Below are positions 60,010 through 64,000 of a stretch of DNA of 64,000 nucleotides, piece after piece (position 1 is the stretch's first letter; every line of letters starts with the position of its first letter). A program made the translations under genes and the position numbers. The DNA lies in the NCBI GenBank assembly GCA_027924645.1, contig BSBN01000334.1, forward strand, positions 6,993,501-7,057,500. The letters are read 5' to 3'. Source of the DNA: Cunninghamia lanceolata. Its lineage: Eukaryota > Streptophyta > Pinopsida > Cupressales > Cupressaceae. The notes under the pieces were generated by a model that saw only the letters and a program-made list of their open reading frames with translations, was not told where the DNA came from and searched no databases.

Positions 60010-62330
60010 GTAGATGACCCTTACTTGATGGATATAAGAATGATGGTAGCAACCAACCCTTCCACTGATTACAATGAGTTGGTCAATTGTGTGCAACACC
60101 ACACAAATGTATCCTATTAACATGCCTGAAGATGAAAGGGACATCTCTGACTTGTCATTATAATGCCTCTTCAAACTTGCAAGAGAAATCTAATCTTTCA
60201 ATTACTGAGAATGGCCAACCTAAACACATCCCTGCCTATAATGATGATTGCCTGAATCTTCACAACCCATTTATCCTCTTTAGCTTGAGAGACAATGTAG
60301 ATTTCTAGCCTATTCTTTCAACCAACATAATGCTCAAATATATTAAATAATATGCAACTAAAGCTAAGCACAAGTCTAGAACATACAGCACTATTATGAC
60401 TTGCATTTTAACCAATTTTTATTTTGATAGGCCAGCCACTATTTCTTTTCAAAAAATTCTTACTAAGAGCCTTGTGGATCACGATATTGGTGCTAGGAAA
60501 ATTTCCACCTTTTTCTAAAACTACCCCTCTCAATATCTAGCACACCATATGTTTGAGTAAATAATAGCCAAAAACATCTCTAGCACGTTCCAGTCTCAAC
60601 CACATCCAACACCCCCTTTCCCACCTTCATTGAATCATACATGTTATGACCTATAGAGCTTAAAACATTGTCACTCATTGAAGTGACTAAAAATTTTGCC
60701 TTCAAAGCATCACAAAAGAACAATAAATGGAGAGAGAGCAGTCCACACCATCCATTATTTAGGTCTCCCCACACTTCATGACCATCCTAGCGAAATATGA
60801 CAAATGTTTTGAGGCATTTTGCTGGAGTGAGCGACTATTTACTACCCATTTCATAGCATTTACAATGATATTGATGCATCAGAACTACAAATTATAGAAA
60901 ATTGGGAAATATTCTCATGCAACTACCATCCATGGCATTTACATTGCACATCACCATATCAACTTCTAGACATTGATGATGACAATCCTTCAGCTAAAGG
61001 ATATGAAGTGCAAGATAACAGTCTTGATGAATGGTAAGTCTTTTTAGGTTTGCACCCAGGTATATCATTTCAATTAGATAGCCTTGACATGCTTGGCCAA
61101 AGTGACATTTACCTAAACCATGATTGAGTAGATTCATTCTTCAATCCATCACTAAAATTGATAGCTATTGATTTCATTTACTCCAACCACCCAACATTTT
61201 AAGTCCAAAATGCTCTTAATCAAGAAGCACAAAGTAACCTATCTATCTAGTAGAAAAAATGATATGATATTATTGTCACATCTCTCTGCCATTAGTTTTC
61301 AACCACTACTAGAAATCACCATTCAAGGAACTATAGGAACTAGAAAGTTGCATTTGATCTCAAGCATCAAATCCACACACATGAGGATGGCTCCACATGG
61401 TCAATCATCATTGCTACTTCACGCACAAACTGGTGTTGCATATTTCAGCATTCAAGCCTCAATAATTCATTCCCACTCCAAATACCAATCAGAGAAATGA
61501 ACCCCCTACAAGGGTAGGCACTTGCTACATTCCAATAAAGTATTTATTTTGTTCATTACATTCTGATAGATGAATAGAGCTTCATTGGCCCAAAGTTGTC
61601 TACAACAAATTGATATTAGATTGTGTGAGGTATTCCTTGCCCAAAATGATATCCCATTAGGGGGATGTTCAATCATGCTATTTGGTGACCTTATCAAGCT
61701 ATCACTAGTCAAGGACATCTTTGTGTATGCTTGAACTTCCTATGGTGGAACACTATGGTGAAGATTCACCACAGTAATTACATTGACCAAAATAATTTTT
61801 CAAATCAGTGAGGAACTCACACAAGTTGCTTTTTGTTCACTTCTTGCAAATATAAGGAATACATAGCATACAGTTGCAAATTGGCATTTTCTAATGTCAC
61901 ACTCAAGTTCTACACATCTATGTTAATCAATCACATTTTCTATTCTCCATACATTTATTTGTAACAAATGAGTTGGTTTCACTACATAATAATCATATGC
62001 TACAATATTTAGCAATGCCAATTTACCTATCCCATGAGGTGTAGCTAAAAGGGGCAACATGCCTAAATCTAGATGATGAACAACTAGAAGCTAAGATCTT
62101 CTTGGGGATTGGCCAAGAAGTTATGCTATGTTCTAATTTTTGGCTACAAGCAAGTCTTGTGAATGGTGTACTAGGAAAGGTCAAAACAATTGTATACAAG
62201 GATGGTGAGAAACCACCTCAACTTCCCTTGTTTATAGTTCAATTTTTAAAGCATTATGTAGGCCCGGTTTAGGATCACATGTGAGGCGTAGTTGGCCGTA
62301 TTATTGAGACTACTCTTCAGACATCTTGTT
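60010..62330 (+). pseudogene. Helitron Rep/helicase, C-terminal half, decayed (copy B)
   Basis: Shifted frames together give the order expected of a Helitron protein: DYNELVNCVQHH near 60068-60105, then CHYNASSNLQEKSN, DDCLNLHNPFILFSLRDNVDF near 60245-60305, and LVDHDIGARKISTFF near 60470-60520. The PIF1 part follows: a Walker-A region degraded to GTRKLHLI near 61338, LLLHAQTGVAYFSIQASIIH near 61415-61465, LGGCS and MLFGDLIKL near 61658-61700, and LLANIRNT near 61840. Finally the segment shared with copy A: LEARIFLGIGQEVMLCSNF near 62090-62140, LVNGVLGKVKTIVYK near 62157-62202 and PPQLPLFIVQF. Numerous stops and shifts; the Rep HUH domain is absent. Inactive. Confidence 0.8.
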
Positions 62331-62766
62331 TATGTTTTGTTTTATTGATTATTGTGTGATGATGTGCTATGTTCTTCATGTATGGTTTATATTGTCTCCA
62401 CAAGATTATGGACATTGATTTTTAGATATACATTGTAATGCCTACCCAAAGTTTTCAACTAATTAAATGTAATAACAAGATAAATTAAATTAATATAGTC
62501 AATTTATTTTAATTTAAAAGGAAATACTATAATTTCTAAATTAGAAATTATCGACTTACTCTGAAATCAAAGAGGATTTATGGATATGAATAATTATATC
62601 AATTACTGTAGAAAATCTTCCCCAAGATATCTAAAACAATAGCTACATAGTTAAGTAACAATAAATTTATCAAAAACTTCATAAAGTAAATAAATTTGAT
62701 TAGGTATTTTGATATATATATCTCAATATTAGAACTTATAATCCCTTTAAATAACATTTAGCTAAA
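62079..62766. repeat. Duplicated Helitron-flank segment, copy B
   Basis: Counterpart of 1-674. Homology starts at AACAACTAGAAGCTAAGATC and is lost after AACATTTAGCT at 62762, just before LINE sequence. Confidence 0.85.
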
Positions 62767-64000
62767 TAGGAATGGTGCCACTACCAAAACATCCAGTGCT
62801 ACCGAGTTCAAGGGCTTCTGTGAATGGCATGGTTAGGGCTTCTGGAGTCGACATTGGCCTATTGCGAGATGGAAAATCCCCCGCTTCGGATTATTTGGTC
62901 TTTGACAAATCCAAGGGTGCACCTACACATGCTAATTTTTCAGGGGCTCCCACATTCTCTTCTCTGGTCAAGGAAAATGCTAGTGCTTAGGATTGTAGGA
63001 AAGATTGTTCAGGTAATCCACACACAAGCCCCACCACAAAAACCACATTTGCAGATGTGGTAATGTATGGGTTGGGCAACGATGACAGTCTGGAGGTCAA
63101 TTTCAAGTTTGGCACTCTTTTGAGAAACCCTAATTCAAGATCTATGTGTTATTTAGGTATAACCTTCAAGAAATTAGTGCAACGTCTAGATAAACTAATT
63201 GAATTAAATTTTGATACCAATTTGTTGAAATAACTGCTTGAGAATGAGGAATTTTTTTCTTCTGAGAATGGGTTAATAGGAAGGTTTAGTCAAGTTTGGC
63301 CCAGTCTTCCTACTTTACATGATTGGATTTCAAAATCTTGGGGCCCTCTAATGGAAAAGAATTTGGAAATTTATCCTAGTGCAAAAGGGTTTTTTACAGT
63401 GGTCTTTGACAGTAGGCAAGACAAAATTGTCATTCTCAATCAAACATGGATGTGGGACGAAAACACATTGCTCTTAAAATCATGGCATCCAAACTTTGGT
63501 CCAGTCATGAAATCTTTTGCAGCTATACTGATTTGGGTTCGCCTTCCAAACCTCCCCCTTCACTACTGGTTTGAATCTAGTTTTGTAGCTATTGGAAATA
63601 CTCTTGGTAATTTTATTTTCATAGATGTGAAATCAAGTGATTTCATTCATACAACCTTTGCTAGGATTCTTGTCGAATTAGACACCTCCAAAGTTCTCCT
63701 GACTAAAATCATTCTGAATGTGAATAGTAACATCTGGGTGCAAACACTAGACTATGAAGGTTTACTTTTCAGATGCAAAAGATGTTATAAAACCAGACAC
63801 AGAGCTGCAACATGCCTTTCTATGAGATCTCAAGCAAAATGGGAAGCCTCCTAGTGGAAAGATGCCTCTCCCAAGAAATATTTTATTTCGATCTCATCCA
63901 AGAATTGTGATTCTCTGAAGGAAGATTTCTGTAGTAAGAATATGGGTAAGTTTGGTAAGTCTTCTCCATAAACAAAACTTGATTAGAAATTGTCTTTAGA
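62767..64000 (+). mobile_element. Second L1-type LINE, 5' part, continues past the window
   Basis: LINE ORF1 starts five bases after the duplicated segment ends, with essentially no 5' UTR, so this copy may be 5'-truncated. ORF2 would lie beyond the window. At sequence level it differs clearly from the LINE at 690-6258. Confidence 0.75.
62772..64000 (+). pseudogene. LINE ORF1 (DUF4283 plus zinc knuckle), partial
   Basis: ATG at 62772 (MVPLPKHPVLPSS). One frame is open apart from TAG 62988, TAA 63229, TAG 63852 and later stops. Residues after 63351 form the DUF4283 fold: SAKGFFTVVFDSRQDKIVIL, then WHPNFGPVMKSFAAILIWVR, LPNLPLHYWFESSF and GNTLGNFI. A well-formed C-x2-C-x4-H-x4-C knuckle follows (CKRCYKTRHRAATC, near 63775-63816). 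This is an RNA-binding protein of plant L1 elements. It runs off the window edge. Confidence 0.8.

Noticed and set aside
1..64000. tRNA, rRNA or organelle-derived DNA
   Set aside because: I found no cloverleaf with an intact T-arm and no rRNA or plastid/mitochondrial gene signature by eye; the tRNA-like strings are primer binding sites.

Overview
The window looks like nuclear DNA of a seed plant with a large, transposon-dominated genome. A conifer or other gymnosperm is my inference; the sequence shows no species marker. Evidence: AT-rich DNA, Ty1/copia elements primed by the plant-typical TGGTATCAGAGCCA site, Ty3/gypsy gag and chromodomain remnants, DUF4283-type L1 LINEs, a Helitron helicase, and a decayed PLS-type pentatricopeptide-repeat gene. 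I see no intact host gene. Almost every recognisable coding region is a transposon pseudogene.

Layout. 1-674: Helitron helicase tail and flank, repeated near-identically at 62079-62766. About 690-6258: decayed L1 LINE (ORF1 and ORF2). 6259-20398: copia element A (LTR, gag-pol, truncated 3' LTR), split at 10249-17736 by an oppositely oriented LTR element that lacks pol and carries a 1064-codon reading frame of unknown function. 20399-30600: AT-rich unassigned DNA with a foldback hairpin, a gypsy 3' LTR with integrase tail and chromodomain, short tandem repeats and a gypsy protease fragment. 30600-35171: tandem palindromes, a multi-exon gene-like relic and a PPR pseudogene. 37106-44149: complete copia element B with perfect AAAAC target-site duplication. 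45834-55000: a roughly 357-bp satellite array in inverted arrangement, split at 47918-54111 by a gag-only gypsy element (GAACT duplication) whose LTRs contain a 39-bp minisatellite. 56613-57560: relic of a gene for a possible secreted protein. 59112 onward: gypsy 3' LTR. About 60010-62330: Helitron helicase pseudogene. 62767-64000: start of a second LINE.

How the parts relate. Copia A and B are one family; each shows the ancestral base at most positions where the other has a stop codon, and those stops are nearly all C-to-T changes. The nested element shares terminal sequence, primer site, polypurine tract and the promoter-distal part of the LTR with this family, so it could be copied in trans by the copia machinery while carrying its own unrelated cargo. 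That cargo frame is broken only by five stops, each explicable as a Gln codon changed by one C-to-T step. It is the best candidate here for an undescribed system.
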